Counted from the first letter of the stretch, positions 34,118 through 46,074 are shown. The stretch is DNA of 64,000 bases from Miscanthus floridulus (GCF_019320115.1 NC_089598.1:28863711-28927710), one strand, 5' to 3'. The notes: generated by a model from the sequence alone, not told the origin. Numbers and translations are program-made.

Positions 34118-34479
34118 GAGATCGCTCAATCAAAAATGAGCCACCATCTTGCGCTTGAAGCTATCGATGTCCTCCGCACGCGCACCAGTGATGATCAAGT
34201 CGTCCACATACACACCGACGATGAGCTCCTCCTTCCCCCATCGCTACGAGTAGAGCGCGTGCTCGGTTGCGCACCTCGTGAACCCAAGCTCGCCCAGTGT
34301 GGCATCAAGCTTGGCATTCCATGCTCGTGGGGCCTGTCATAGCCCGTAGAGCACTTTGCGCAATCGGAGCACCCTGTGCTCCGCTCCCTTGATGGTGAAA
34401 CCTAGAGGTTGTCTGACGAATACCGTCTCCGCCAGTTCGCCATTGAGGAAGGCCGGTTTTACGTCTAGATGATGGACGC
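34114..34479 (-). pseudogene. Inverted block of the Copia reverse transcriptase
   Basis: The minus strand encodes VHHLDVKPAFLNGELAETVF, the stretch ending in RAWNAKLD, and the catalytic segment VGVYVDDLIITGARAEDI, ending LSDLEG at the junction. This is the middle of the reverse transcriptase that should continue on the plus strand after 34112. Three stops replace likely arginine or glutamine codons. The upstream 30 or so codons of the block are missing beyond 34480, where the family-B element begins. Confidence 0.9.
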
Positions 34480-37400
34480 TGTAACACCCTAGGTGTTAGA
34501 CTTGCATAATTTAAATTGCATTGCATGAGCATGAGCATCGAGCATTCATATATAAGCTTTTACAATTGAAATATGTGATTGAAACATATGAAACATGCTT
34601 GTTATTTTATGTTTCCTTGTATATATGCATATGATCATGAGTGAATACATGTAAATGGTTGATGTGAGTCACTAAAACATCTTAGCTACACTTAGGATGA
34701 CTAGTGGAACAATGTTCATGCAGGTCACCTTGCATGATCAAGTCCTTAAGTGATGCTATGTATGTTGATAGGAAAGCTTTATGTGTAACCAATGTATGAA
34801 ATGGTTGTGTGACCCTAAGAATAGCTTAAATATGTTTGGAATGTCATTAGGAACAACTTTGGTATTCTTGGCTAGGGCTAATTTGGTCACTAGGTCATAG
34901 TTTAAGTGTATACCATCATTTGAATGTAGTAGGTTTGACCTAGTTTGAACTATGTCATAGAGACCTTGCATGGATGTGGTCACTAAAGCAAAGTTATAGA
35001 ATTTGATGAGGGGAACAACTTTTATTTTAGGGTCATAGACTAGTTTAGCTCCTAACATGCTTGAAATTGGCTCACAAAAATCAGCTTTGCACTGTTTTCA
35101 ACACTTAGAATTTTTGCTAAGTCATGCTTCACTGACAGATTGACAAGCTCAACTTTGGGTTGACTTTACTCGGGATTGGCTGAGAATTAGCACGTGATCC
35201 TTTAATAAGAATTATAGCTGGTACTTAGGGCTACAAGTTTTGTTCAGTTGGTTTGCACTAAGGAGCTACGGATTAAGAGTTTGATCACTGGCAAATCGCG
35301 TCGTTAGGCTCGGTTTCGGGGCTCTGATGGTGACCAACAGTGGCCGACCGGCGCCAGAGCATGAACGCCGCGTGGAGGAAATGAGGCCATGCGTCGCCGG
35401 CGTCCTACCCAGCGCGGCCACATCGGGCCAAAGCACACTACATCACGCCCCGCACTCGCCCACTCCCTCCCCGCGCTCTCATTTTGCTCTCTACCTCCTC
35501 CTCCTTTGTTTTCCTGCAGCAGCACAGCAGCTCAGCGCAGCGCAGCTCGCCGCTGTCGCCTTGCCGGGCCGCTGCTTGCACCGTATCGCTTCTCCACCAC
35601 CGCAGCCACTCCACCGTGATCCCACTGTCTCACCGCGCTCGCATTGCTCGCTATCCGTGCACGGTAAGGCTTCCGTGCCGCGTTTGCCCTCACCGTTGCT
35701 TCGCCGATGTACTCCATCGTCGTGGCCACGTCGCCTCTAACAGCCATTCGTCGTAATAGTTGGTGCGATAGCTTCACCGTAGCTTGTAGATGCTTGGCCG
35801 AGCTTTAGATCGAGTCGTTGGGGTCACCTCCGGCGTATCGCCGTCGATCCACACCGCCGTGCTGCCATTGACACCGCCGTCGTCGTTAGCGCCGACAATA
35901 GGCCCAGCTTAGTAGCTTAATCGGTGCGGGAGGTCTTAGGGGTCACTCTGGTGTCGGTGCCATCGCCAGAGAGGGTCGCCGTCGGCGAACTCTGATTGTC
36001 CCACGCCGTGCTCTGTTTTGCCGTCACTGACGTGTGGGGTCGACTGACCCGAGGGCCCCAGCTGTCAGTGACTCGGTTGAGAAGGATAGTTCATTTGTTT
36101 TTAGATTTGATGCAAACTTTGAAAAATGATAAGTGGAGTTGTAGAGATCTAAATTTTGTGAACCAAATTTTGTAGTGTTCCTTAGGAAGTGTAGTATTTT
36201 ATAAAAATATGATAGGTACAATTTCTGATGTTTCTATTAAGGATTAAAATGCATTTAAATAAATGCTTTTGGTATGTTTACAATTTTGTAAATTTGATAT
36301 CTTGAGCTAGAAAACTCCTAAAATTGTGATTCCAATTTTGTGGGTTTTGTATTGACTTGCTCTAGCTAGAAAAAATAATAAGTTGCTGTAAACTTGATTT
36401 AAAAATGGTATTTATATTTATTTATTAATAAATGGCAATTTCTAAGGGAATTTGTAGGGATAAAAATATGTAATATATTGCTGTGCAAAATTTTGTACAG
36501 TGGTATGGCACTAATATGAAGCTAGGAAAAATATATAATCTGTTGCTTGACACTTTTCTATTGGGTTCACTATTTTCACTAATTTGACCCTTGCTGGCTT
36601 ATCATTTTTGCATAGGAAGTTATACATGTGTAAATGGTATGAAATTTTCACAGTATCCTATTGTGAGCATTAGGAGTCCACTGTAATTTTATAAGAATTT
36701 ATTATACACATTGAGTATATGTTTATTATCTAACCTAATTATCTAGTTAATTTGATAAAGACATTTAAATGAATAGTTTGGGATTGGACATTATGTTTTC
36801 TTGAGTTTATTTGATGTCCTTAAACTGTTGGTATGCTTGGCGAGGTTAAATTTGGAATGTTTATATGCAGTAAAAATATCGTTGCTTTATAATTCGGGTG
36901 AGAAGGGTTTTCAGACAGATTCTGTGGTTTGGTATGTTGCATAGTAAAAATGATGTTTGCTGTAAAAATGGTTAATAACAAAGTTATAGGTAACTTCTTC
37001 ATATATCTTGTGTTAAAATTTCAGGACAATAGGCCAAAGGGTTTAAGAGTTATAGCTGTTTAAAGTTAGTATTCCAAAATACCTGCTCTCTGGAATTTCC
37101 AGAAAGCACCGGATTGATTGCCTATTTTGGTTAAGATAGAATGTGAATTAGCTTTTAATGATTAAATAAGAGTTGTAGACAATTTTATAAGATTTCTAGA
37201 AAGCCCAAGATCATAGCATTTGGATAAGCAGAACTTCAGTTATGAGTAAAACAAGTAGCTGCTGTTTTGTGGAGTAGTAAATAAATTGTTGAAGTGTTTG
37301 ATTAAGTAATCAAGAAGAGATATGCACATACTCTGTAAAATGTGATGAACTTATTATTACTTTAACACCATGCTATTAAGAATACTTACAAGAATGCATT

Positions 37401-37885
37401 CATCATGGGTCATCATACTATACTTGTCAGCATATATGCATTCGCAATATCTTATGTCATATTCATGCATCTAGGATCGACAGAGGAGATAACGTTGCTG
37501 GAGTTCAATGAAGGAGAGGAAGGGGACCAGCAGAAGATTCCTCAAGCCGCAGCTCCCGAAGAAGAGGAGCAGACCCTAGAAGAGCTTCCATAGTGCCCTG
37601 ACCACTGCCCCACTTCTTTTCTAAAAGGCAAGCCCCAGAGCATTCTAAGTCTCCCAATGTTTTACAAAATATTACTCGAGTCCTTTATGATTGATGCATT
37701 ATGTTATAAGAGTTGATTGGAACCACTTGATGCATATAATTTCCTTATCTAGAAATACTCCTTTAACCCGGTGTAGGTCCAGGATCAAATATTTGCTTAG
37801 CCATGCTTAGACCGATAGAAGTCGGGTGATTTCCTGTCACCTACGAGATATAGGTGGATACCGAAGCATGGTTGGCTATATTTGC

Positions 37886-39085
37886 TATCGGTACAGAAAG
37901 TGACCAACTTGTAAATATTTGTAGTTTTGCTGTACGTTGTGATCGGAGGTGGCCTACCACTCAATGACACAGGATTTAGACTGGTTCAGGCAACGTGCCC
38001 TACGTCCATTGTGGGTCGGTCGGTGACTTTATTCCCGAGCCCAGGTTCTCGAAGTCTGTAGTGGGGTTACAAACAAGAAGGAGAAATGAGGGGTGTACGG
38101 TCGGTCCAGTCGGAAGGACTGAGATCGACAGGAGTTATGCTATGAACGAATTGTCCAACCCTAAACCTGAACTTGAAGAAGTCGACTTGGGTTAACTTTT
38201 TTGTGTTTGGAGGGAGCATATCCCCTTTTATAGAAGAAGGGGATGGCATTACAAGAGAGAGAGAGAGTACGGACGTTTGTAAGCCTTGTTGCCCACGCCA
38301 ATGGGGATGGGACAATGGTGGGCACCCACAATACTATTGACATCACTACAGAATGTCAGGTACATGTGGGAGGTTGAGCTGCTTTCTTCAAGACTGGAGG
38401 ACGTCGGTACCTGCAAAAATGCTGTCTCGCCGACTGGAGGCATGGCTTTACCACGTTCACCTGGTACGGTGAATTCTGGCGCCCATAATACTGTTGATGC
38501 CTAGAGGCACATGGGGGGTCTTACCGTACGGGTGTTTTGATCGGCGCCTGCAATACTATAGAGGTAAACGTTGCGCCTACAATACTATTTGTGGCAGGGC
38601 GGTTGTAAAGTACTGTTCTGCAGGGTATGGTCCCTGGTGCCGTGGTTTGACTTGCGAGCCCCGTCTTGCCTCCCTTTGTATGCCTCCTGGTTCTTTTCGA
38701 GCGGGCGTCCCCGGTCGGATGGCCCTAGTCGGTTCTAGCGCGCCAGTCGGAGGATAGCGATGGGCAGGGTTTTCTATGGACCCCGATCGGAGACATGGGG
38801 TCGGAGGCAGTTCTCAGTTCAGGCTTTCTGAGCGAAGGCCGTGCAAAGGCAGCCGGGGCTTGACGCTAGTGCTCCGATCGAAGAGGCCGTTTGGAGTTGG
38901 CCTGAGCCCGAGCTAGTGCTCCGATCGGAAAGATGGGCCGAAGGCAGCCAGGGCCTGAAGCAGGTGCTCTGGTCTGTTGAATTTAGATTTTTGGGTCAGT
39001 CTAGAGGAAAAGAAGGTCATCCTCCTGGGCCGAGCCCTGGCGTGGAAGCCGGTCCTCGAGGGACCCCGGGTTTATGAACCCGACA
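37886..39085 (-). repeat. 3' LTR of the gag-only element
   Basis: It aligns along its whole length with 43763-44971, with scattered, mostly transition-type differences. In element orientation it starts TGTCGGGTTC at 39085. Confidence 0.9.
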
Positions 39086-41549
39086 GGAGCCCCTGAGCCC
39101 CCGGCGATTCGGGCAGAATCGTCCGGGGGATTTTTGTCTTGCTGATGGGTGCACGTGAGCGCACCTACGGGTGTAGCCCCCGAGCCCCTGGGTGGTTTGT
39201 GCCGAACCGGCTGGGGGTGTTTTGCCAACGGGGGATATTTTTTAGTTTGAGACGGAATTTTGTAAAACCGCGGCGTCGTTGCGCGCCGTGGGATCGGGTG
39301 AGTCGAAGTCATGAATGGACCCTGGCGTCGGTGCGTGCCATGGGTGGAGCTAATTTGGTTCGGTTGTGTCAGAGCTCACTGATCTTTTGGCGTCGATGCG
39401 TGCCGTGGGATCGGGTGAGGCGGAGTCATGATCGGACCCAGGCGTTGGTGCTCGCCGTGGATCGAGAGAGTTAGTTTTAGTTAGTGAAGCCATTTGAAGC
39501 TGTTACACGAGTTTAGGAGTTGCGGTCCTAGTTGCAGTAGCCAGATGTCGCCGATCCTATCGACGCAAGTTAAGGAGTCGTGGTCCCAAGCGGTAGCCGG
39601 ATGTCGCCTATCCTGTCGACGCGAGTTAAGGAGTTGCGGTCCCAAGCGATAGCCGGATGTCACCTATCCCGTCGACGCGAGTTAAGGAGTCACGGTCCCA
39701 AGCCATAGCCGGATGTCGCCTATCCTATCGACGCGAGTTAAGGAGTCGCGATCCAAAACCGTAGCTGGATGTCGCCTATCCCGTCGACGCGAATTCAGAG
39801 TCGCGGTCCCATGGCGTTTTAACCCCCGAGCCTTGTCGGGCCTTCGTGGGGGCTGTGAGTCATTTTTGCGCTACCCCATCTAGTTCCTCACAACCAGAGG
39901 GGCTGAGTTTCGTTGCCTATCCCGATCAGTCGGGCTCGAAGACTAGCTCGGTGAGCTCGCTAACGGGTGTGATCGAGTGGAATCCGGGTCCGTCGTTCAT
40001 GATGGGGTCAGCATAGCCCTCTTGTGGGATTCCACTACTCCTTTTCCTTCAGCCTAGCAGATGCCTAGGTCGTTCCATAGACTGACCCGGGTGGCCTGAC
40101 GGCCTCTCCCTCGATGGAGATTCTGTGGGCTTGAGAGGTTCAGGATCGAACGAGAAGGTTGAGATGACCCAGTTTGCCAGACTGGGCGAAGGCCGCATGG
40201 TGCTCATCTACGGTTTTCTCCCCTGGCTCTGTTTGGTTGCTCATGTCGAATGAGGCAAGCCACCGCTTCATGGCGCAACACGGAGCGTTTTGGTGCATTT
40301 CGCTGCATGTGCGATGCTTAGTTCCCAAGCCCCCGGGCGGTTCATGCCCTAACCGTCCGGGGGGGTCAGGCGTATGAGATGAATGCGCGTATGGATGTAT
40401 GAATGATTTAAATTGAAATAGAGGGACTTTGATAGTGTTTTACCTTGAGGACAGGAGCGACAGGGTTCGTCGGGCTCTAGTCAGAAACGTCCGTCCTGGA
40501 CCTGCGCTTGTCAATCGTGGGTTAGCCCTCGCGTGAACAGTTTCGTATTAATGAACACGTGCTCACCTTGATGACCTGAGAGACAGGGTTCGGAGAGCTT
40601 TAGTCGGAAATGTCCGACCGGGACCCGTGCTCGTCATTCGAGACGGAGTCGGCATGGCCCGCATGGGGCGCCCCTTCGCTTCCTACCTGTATCTTAGGTG
40701 CTTATCCTGAGTGAATCGATCAACTCAGGAGGCCGGTTGGTCTCTTGGCGGAGATTTCGTGTTGAGCCGAATGTCGTGCCATCGGGGGGTGAGCAGCCTG
40801 TGCTCTCGTCAGTGCACCGATAGCAGACGCCGCTGGGTCGGTTTTGTAGCTCATAAGATATAAGCAGTTTAGTGAACGTAAAAAGTTTAAGTTTGTGGGG
40901 GAACCCCCATGTAAATGTTCATGTGTGTTTTAATGACTGCAATGCTATTTTGTTTTATGTGATGGAGTCACTCCGTTCGGGGAAGCTTGTTCCCTTTCGT
41001 TCCTTAGTTTTCCCTTAACATAATTTTGTTTTAAATTTCTTTCTATCTCGTACCTGCCCGTTTGTTTCGTAGGTCGTAACCTTGCGAGCCCGGAGCGTGG
41101 CCCGCGAGGCTCGGCCGGTCGTAACCATAGGAAAAGGTGGGGTGCGATCAGTTGGAATGTTTAAAGCAAAGCTACGTAAGGTAAAATAAAGGAATGAACT
41201 ACCCCTTCATTAGGGTAGGAAGGAATTTCTCCATACAATAGTAAACAAAACAAAGAGGTAGTAGTGCCCCCTAGTGGAGCCCCCGTGCGTCCCGAGCCAA
41301 AAAAGTGTTCGAGTTGGGGTACTATTACAGGAGCGTATGTTAAGTAAATAATGGTAAGATTGAACTTAGGGGAAAAGAAAGAACGACATAGTTGTTCCAA
41401 GGTGCTAGGTGAGAGTGTCGTCATCATTATCCTTCAGTCAGTAGGCGTCTGGTCGAATCACTTCATCCTTCAGTCGTCTAGATCCTTGTCCGCTGCGCCC
41501 CCTTTTTCGGTCGCTGTCTCCTTGCCTTTTTCTTCCTTTGGCCTGCCAG
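39086..41549 (-). other. Noncoding 3' interior of the gag-only element
   Basis: There is no recognisable protein. It contains the tandem repeat at 39510-39810, a repeated GCGTCG..GTGCCGTGGGATCGG pair (39260-39460) and a duplicated ACAGGGTTCG segment (40441-40530 and 40562-40645). Confidence 0.6.
39510..39810. repeat. About 57 bp tandem repeat, five units
   Basis: Units contain CGACGCGAGTTAAGGAGT and AGCCGGATGTCGCCTATCC. Their shared GACGC start recurs near 39563, 39620, 39676, 39733 and 39790. Units differ by a few bases. The array lies near the 3' LTR of the gag-only element. Confidence 0.9.
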
Positions 41550-43393
41550 CCTACCTCAGCAGGCGCCTGAGGAGCTGGCAGTCCTTATAGAGGTGGTTGA
41601 TGGGGTAGGCGTGGTTGGTGCATGGACCGTCCATGAGTTTGTTGAAATGGTCAGGCAGTCCCTGTTGGGGTTGCTCGGCCGTGCGATTGGCCGCGGCGAC
41701 CAGCGCAGAGCTGTCCGACCGGCGTCGATCTTTTTTTTGTTTTTCTCACCCTTCTGCATGGAGGGGCCTTCGTCCCGGTCCGTGCACTTGGCTTTGAGCT
41801 TGTCCTGGCCTCCGCTAAAGACCGCTCTAACCGCCTCCTCGCCAGAGGCGTGGTTGGTGGCGACGTCTAGCAGGTCATGGGTGGTATGGGGTTTCAAGCA
41901 GCCAAGCTTGTGGATCAGGGACTCGCAGTTCAACCCAGAGAGGAACACGCTAATGATGTCTACGTCGATGACATCAGGGAGGGAGTTGCATCATTGGGAG
42001 AACCTTCGGATGTAATCCCACAGGGACTCATTGGGCTCCTGCTGGCAGCTCTTGAGGTCCTAGGAGTTTCTTGGGTGGACGTAGGTCCCCAGGAAATTCC
42101 CGACGAAGACCCTCTTGAGGTCCGTCTAGTCGCGGATGCTGTCATGCGGGAGGAATTCGAGCCATGTCCGAACATGCTCCCCCATGCAAATGGGAAGGTA
42201 TTGAATGATGAAATAGTCATCATCGACGCCTCCGACCCAATAGGCGAGCCAGAAATCTTCAAGCCAAATGCCTGGGTTGGTCTCCCCGGTGTATTTGGTG
42301 ATGTTGGTGGGCGGCCGGAACCGCTGCGGGAACGGTTCTCTCCGGATGCGCTGGCTGAAGGCCCGTGGCCCCAGGCCCTCAGGGCTGGGGCTCCGGTCGT
42401 TCGGCCGGCGACCATGCCTAGGGTGCATTTCACCGCTTCCCTCGATGGTTTGGCCGGGGTGCATGTCGCCTACTATCGTATGGTGGACATTGTTATCGTG
42501 TCGGGCCCGATGCCGGTTGCCGATGATGCTGCGAGCATCCCGGTGCGGATCGGGCCGCTCGTGTATGGGCGATTGGCGTGAAGCATGCGCCAGGTCCGAC
42601 CATGGCATGACTGCTGCACTGCAAGCCGGGCCTGACGGCTGTGGCGGCGAGCGAATGGAGCGATCCGTCTGGCGCATCCTCATTCCCCTAGTGGGGAGAG
42701 AGGGCGCGGGTCAAAGTCACGATGCGGAGCTTTCCACCTGTTGGATGGCGACGGCTTCTACTAGAACCCGAAGGTTCTGGTAGACTACCCGCTCCTAGGG
42801 GTTGGCGGGCTCGGGAACGCCGTGCAGAAGCACTGCCGCAGCGGCGATGTTCTGGCTTGCCTAGGCAAATTGTGGGAGATCGTTCCCCTCATTCATGATG
42901 TCGTGTTGGACCTGACGAGCGTGACCCCAGGTGCTGCCCGTCGGGCCATGCGCATGGGGCGCAATGGGCTGTACCGACGGCGCAGGCGCTGGCGGTGGCC
43001 AGTTCTGCCGTCGGTGTCGTAATTCCTCGGTGTGTACTTGCATAAACGCAAGGGCCCCGTACGTGGGTCTAGAGGGGTGTGAGTTTGCTCAGACGCCGCA
43101 ACCATCGGTGGCTTTTGACGATGAAGGGGCACCACATCGCCGATGCTGGAACCGTCGCTCTCGCCCTCGCCATCCGGGAGTTTGTGGGAAACGGTAGGAA
43201 CGTAGCCTGCCATTCCCATGAACTCGGACGTGAGGGGGGATGGTGCCAGCATCCTTCGGAGCCCCCGAGCGTATGCCTCTACGGAGGACGCAAGGCCATA
43301 GGGGAACCGATCGTACGGTGTTTGTGGTGTGAGCGGTACATTTCCTCTGGGTGACTGGTGAGAGATAGCAAATAAAGAGTGAGTAGCACGCAT
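41550..43393 (-). pseudogene. Ty3-like gag, decayed
   Basis: On the minus strand the capsid-type region is clear: WLEDFWLAYWVGGVDDDYFI, then MGEHVRTWLEFLP, TDLKRVFVGNFLGTYVHP and LPDVIDVDIISVFLSGL, matching retrotransposon gag proteins common in grasses. The upstream part (43393-42690) is proline- and arginine-rich with no named domain. A basic linker (KGEKNKKKIDAGR) follows the capsid. Stops occur after DSIRD, after HPRNS, after RRFSQ and elsewhere, so no full product can form. Gag would build the particle in which element RNA is copied. Confidence 0.8.
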
Positions 43394-43762
43394 ATTACTT
43401 ATAGTGGGGTTTGAGCAGAGAGTTTGCTCGGAATGAAGCGCAGATGCCGCGCCATCGAAGTCGTGTGTCCTGGAGTTGATGGAGGATGTTCATTCGACGG
43501 GTGCTGGGTCGCGAGCCTCCTCGTGGAGGTGGAGTACGCCAAGCCGATCGGCGACGAAGTCCAGGCTCCCGAAGCAGAAGGCCTGGAATGGCTCAAAGAC
43601 GGGTGGAACCCGCATCCCGGCGGGCTAGACTACGGGGAACTCCAGCGAGCCGAAACGAATCGTATCGTCGGAGCCCACCGCGGCGGGAGTGGCGGAAAAA
43701 TGGGTCATCCGATGACCAAAAGGTGTTGAACGTACAACGTCTTCCCCACGGACGGCGCCAAC

Positions 43763-44971
43763 TGTCGGTACAGAAAGTGACCAACTAGTAAATATTTGTA
43801 GTTTTGCTGTACGTTGTGATCGGAGGTGGCCTAGCACTCAATGACACGGGATTTAGACTGGTTCAGGCAATGTGCCCTATGTCCAGTGTGGGTTGGTCGG
43901 TGACTTTATTCCTGAGCCCAGGTGCTCGAAGTCTGTAGTGGGGTTACAAACGAGAAGGAGAAATGAGGGGTGTACGGTCGGTCCAGTCGGAAGGGCCGAG
44001 ATCGATAGGAGTTATGCTATGAACGAAGTGTCCAACCCTAAACCTGAACTTGAAGAAGTCGACTTGGGTTAACGTTTTTGTGTTTGGAGGGAGCATATCC
44101 CCTTTTATAGAAGAAGGGGATGGCTTTACAAGAGAGAGAGAGAGAGAGTACAGACGTTTGTAAGCCTTGTTGCCCACGCCGATGGGGATGTGATAATGGT
44201 AGGCGCCCGCAATACTGTTGACGTCACTACAGAATGTCAGGTACATGTGGGAGGTTGAGCTGCTTTCTTCAAGACTGGAGGACATCGGTACCTGCAAAAA
44301 TGCTGTCTCGCCGACTGGAGGCATGGCTTTACCACGTTCACCTGGTACGGTGAATTCTGGCGCCCACAATACTGTTGATGCCTAGAGGCACATGGGGGTC
44401 TTACCGTACGGGTGTTTTGACCGGCGCCTGCAATACTGTAGAGGTAAACGTTGCAGCTACAATGCTGTTTGTGGCAGGGCGGTTGTAAAGTACTGTTCCA
44501 CAGGGTATGGTCCCTGGTGCCGTGGTTTGACTTGCGAGCCCCGTCTTGCCTTCCTTTGTACGTCTCCTGATTCTTTCCGAGCGGGCATCCCCGGTCAGAT
44601 GGCCCCAGTCGGTTCTGGCGCACCAGTCAGAGGATAGCAATGGGCAGGGTTTTCTATGAACCCCGATCGGAGACACGGGGTCGGAGTCGGAGGCGGTTCT
44701 CAGTTCAGGCTTTCCAAGCGGAGGCCGTGCGAAGGCATTCGGGGCCTGACGCTAGCTCTCCGATCGGAGAGGCCGTTTAGAGTTGGCCTGAGCCCGAGCT
44801 AGTGCTCCGGTCGGAAAGATGGGCCTAAGGCGGCCAGGGCCTGAAGCGAGTGCTCCGGTCTGTTGAATTTAGATTTTTGGGTCGGTCTAGAGGAAAAGAA
44901 GGTCGTCCTCCTGGGGCGAGCCCTGGCGTGGAAGCAGGTCCTCGAGGGACCCCGGGTTTATGAACCTGACA
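43763..44971 (-). repeat. 5' LTR of the gag-only element
   Basis: It starts (minus strand) TGTCAGGTTC at 44971 and ends TACCGACA at 43763, next to the primer-binding site. Confidence 0.9.
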
Positions 44972-45513
44972 TTTGCTATCGTGGAAAAGAACCATGAGGT
45001 AATGTAAATCAAGGTCGGGCGGAGTCTATGCGTAGGTTGACTCATGTGATTCTGTCTGTGCCGATTAAGGACCGTACCGTTGTTGGCACTTTTGGCAAGA
45101 TTGAACGCATGCCTATCACTTAGCTAGCCGGATAACTCGCTCTGACAACGAAGCCGAGTAGCTCAACTCAGGCTAGGCCCCGCTCTATAAGAGTGCGTAC
45201 TCTGGATGGTAGTAAGAATGTGCGGGGAAGCCAGCCATGAGCCCAAGGGCAGGATAGGCCTGAACGTCCTGGCAGTTGGTTGTCCCTGATTGTGTGACGC
45301 TGGGCGAACCCGCGACATGTGTACTTGAGTTGTACCAAAGGTGACCTAAGGTGACCGTTGATCTGGTCTGCCTGGGTTTGTGTTAGGAATAAATTCACAG
45401 CTGGTTGAAATCGATTTGAATCGCCGTGTCTCCCGGATAGTGAGGAACTTGGCTAGCACCAACATCGTAGTAATTATATTATGGAATATGATGGTTCGGA
45501 TAAACGCCTCATC

Positions 45514-45839
45514 TGCCGCACTGTAGCCACAGCAGGAGCAGACGTCAGAGTCAGCCTTGCTGTCTGATCTAGTCCCTGTAGCAGCATGACAGCTGTACCT
45601 GGACTAGATAGATAGAGTTGTATATATAGCTTGTCAGTGCAGCTCAGTAAACAGATAGTTCAGATTTACCATCTCCTATACAGGCTTCGGCCAACACTGG
45701 TGTCTGTGCTGTGTGTATGCTCTGTTCTCCCTCACTTCGTCTACCTTTAGCCATAGTGTGTGGTCAGACAACATTAGTCATGGTCAGCAAAACTGATGAG
45801 TGGTCGACTCACCTGAGCCGATGATCCTATAGGCCAACA
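45514..45839 (+). repeat. 3' LTR of Copia #1
   Basis: It starts TGCCGCACTGTAGCC and ends GGCCAACA. No polypurine tract precedes it; truncated family-B sequence abuts it directly. UGT coding sequence follows it on the minus strand. Confidence 0.85.
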
Positions 45840-46074
45840 AACTCGACGAGCCGGACTCGATGCTCGAGCGTGCCCGCGCAGGCGTGGTAGGGGTCCCAAC
45901 GATGGTGAAGACCGCACCTTGCGTGGAGAGCAGCAGCGCGGTGTCGACGGCCGGGATGAGGTGGCCCTGAGCCATCAGCGGGACGATCACGAAGTGCGCC
46001 GCCTGGGTTCGTCTTCCGCCGGTGTCGTCTGCGTCTCCCCGGCCGTTGGTTGCCGCTTGTCCTTGGCTACCCAT
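45840..46074 (-). pseudogene. UDP-glycosyltransferase N-terminal fragment
   Basis: The minus strand encodes, after an Asp/Gly-rich start, AAHFVIVPLMAQGHLIPAVD, then TALLLSTQGAVFTIVGTPTT and RARSSIESGSS. This is the first beta-alpha unit of the GT-B acceptor domain with the family's catalytic histidine (in QGH). The frame meets the Copia 3' LTR at 45839 and then runs into LTR sequence. Orientation and order fit this being the missing front of the pseudogene at 29150-30490, but a gap of roughly 15-20 residues and about 100 unmatched bases near 30490-30596 mean the junction is not clean. Confidence 0.85.

Larger units (their letters stand above)
37886..44971 (-). mobile_element. Gag-only Ty3-like retrotransposon (TR-GAG type), nearly complete
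   Basis: Flanking TSD TTTGC is perfect (37881-37885 and 44972-44976). LTRs of 1200 and 1209 bp lie at 37886-39085 and 43763-44971. On the minus strand the 5' LTR is followed immediately by GTTGGCGCCGTCCGTGGGGA, a typical grass Ty3 primer-binding region, and the 3' LTR is preceded by a G-rich polypurine tract (GGGGGCTCAGGGGCTCC). Only a gag-type frame is found. There is no protease, reverse transcriptase, RNase H or integrase in the 4.7 kb interior, so mobility would have relied on a partner. The plus-strand left end reads TATCGG where the other LTR has TGTCGG. Confidence 0.92.
34480..45513 (+). mobile_element. Family B long repeat (LTR-like, TGTAACACC start), 3'-truncated, with nested element
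   Basis: It begins TGTAACACCCTAGGTGTTAG and, without the nested element at 37886-44976, is about 3.9 kb of mostly noncoding AT-rich DNA. Its inverted relative at 47722-56188 has a clean TSD and TG..CA ends, showing where the ends should be. Here the last 700 bases or so are missing, and the sequence stops against the Copia 3' LTR at 45513. The size and ends suggest a very long solo LTR or a noncoding (LARD-like) element. The small frame at 37405-37593 (acidic tail EEEEQTLEELP) has no known match. Confidence 0.75.
30597..45839 (+). mobile_element. Copia-type LTR retrotransposon #1 with nested insertions
   Basis: Matching LTRs of about 329 and 326 bp flank the element (30597-30925 and 45514-45839); both start TG[T/C]CGCACTGTAGCC and end GGCCAACA. 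Right after the left LTR, ATTGATATTGGAGC is a slightly decayed initiator-tRNA-Met primer-binding site. The gag-protease-integrase order before reverse transcriptase defines Copia. The interior is broken by stops, one frameshift, an inverted reverse-transcriptase block, the family-B insertion at 34480, and a deletion that removed everything from mid-reverse-transcriptase to the right LTR. The 5 bases outside the LTRs (TCACC and AACTC) do not match, so the ends have been rearranged or the two LTRs come from different copies. Confidence 0.85.

Noticed and set aside
33306..34133. 275-codon minus-strand open frame opposite Copia pol
   Set aside because: The plus strand encodes the linker and start of reverse transcriptase here; the minus frame is produced by the linker repeat.
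37405..37593. 62-codon frame with an acidic tail in family B
   Set aside because: The equivalent stretch of the other family B copy (near 53830-54120, minus) does not preserve the peptide, so coding is not supported.
39510..39810. Possible CRISPR array (regular 57 bp spacing)
   Set aside because: The whole unit repeats, including would-be spacers, and it lies inside a plant retrotransposon; it is a tandem repeat.
41877..42581. 234-codon plus-strand open frame
   Set aside because: It is the antisense shadow of the minus-strand gag, which has clear capsid motifs; the plus-strand translation matches nothing recognisable.
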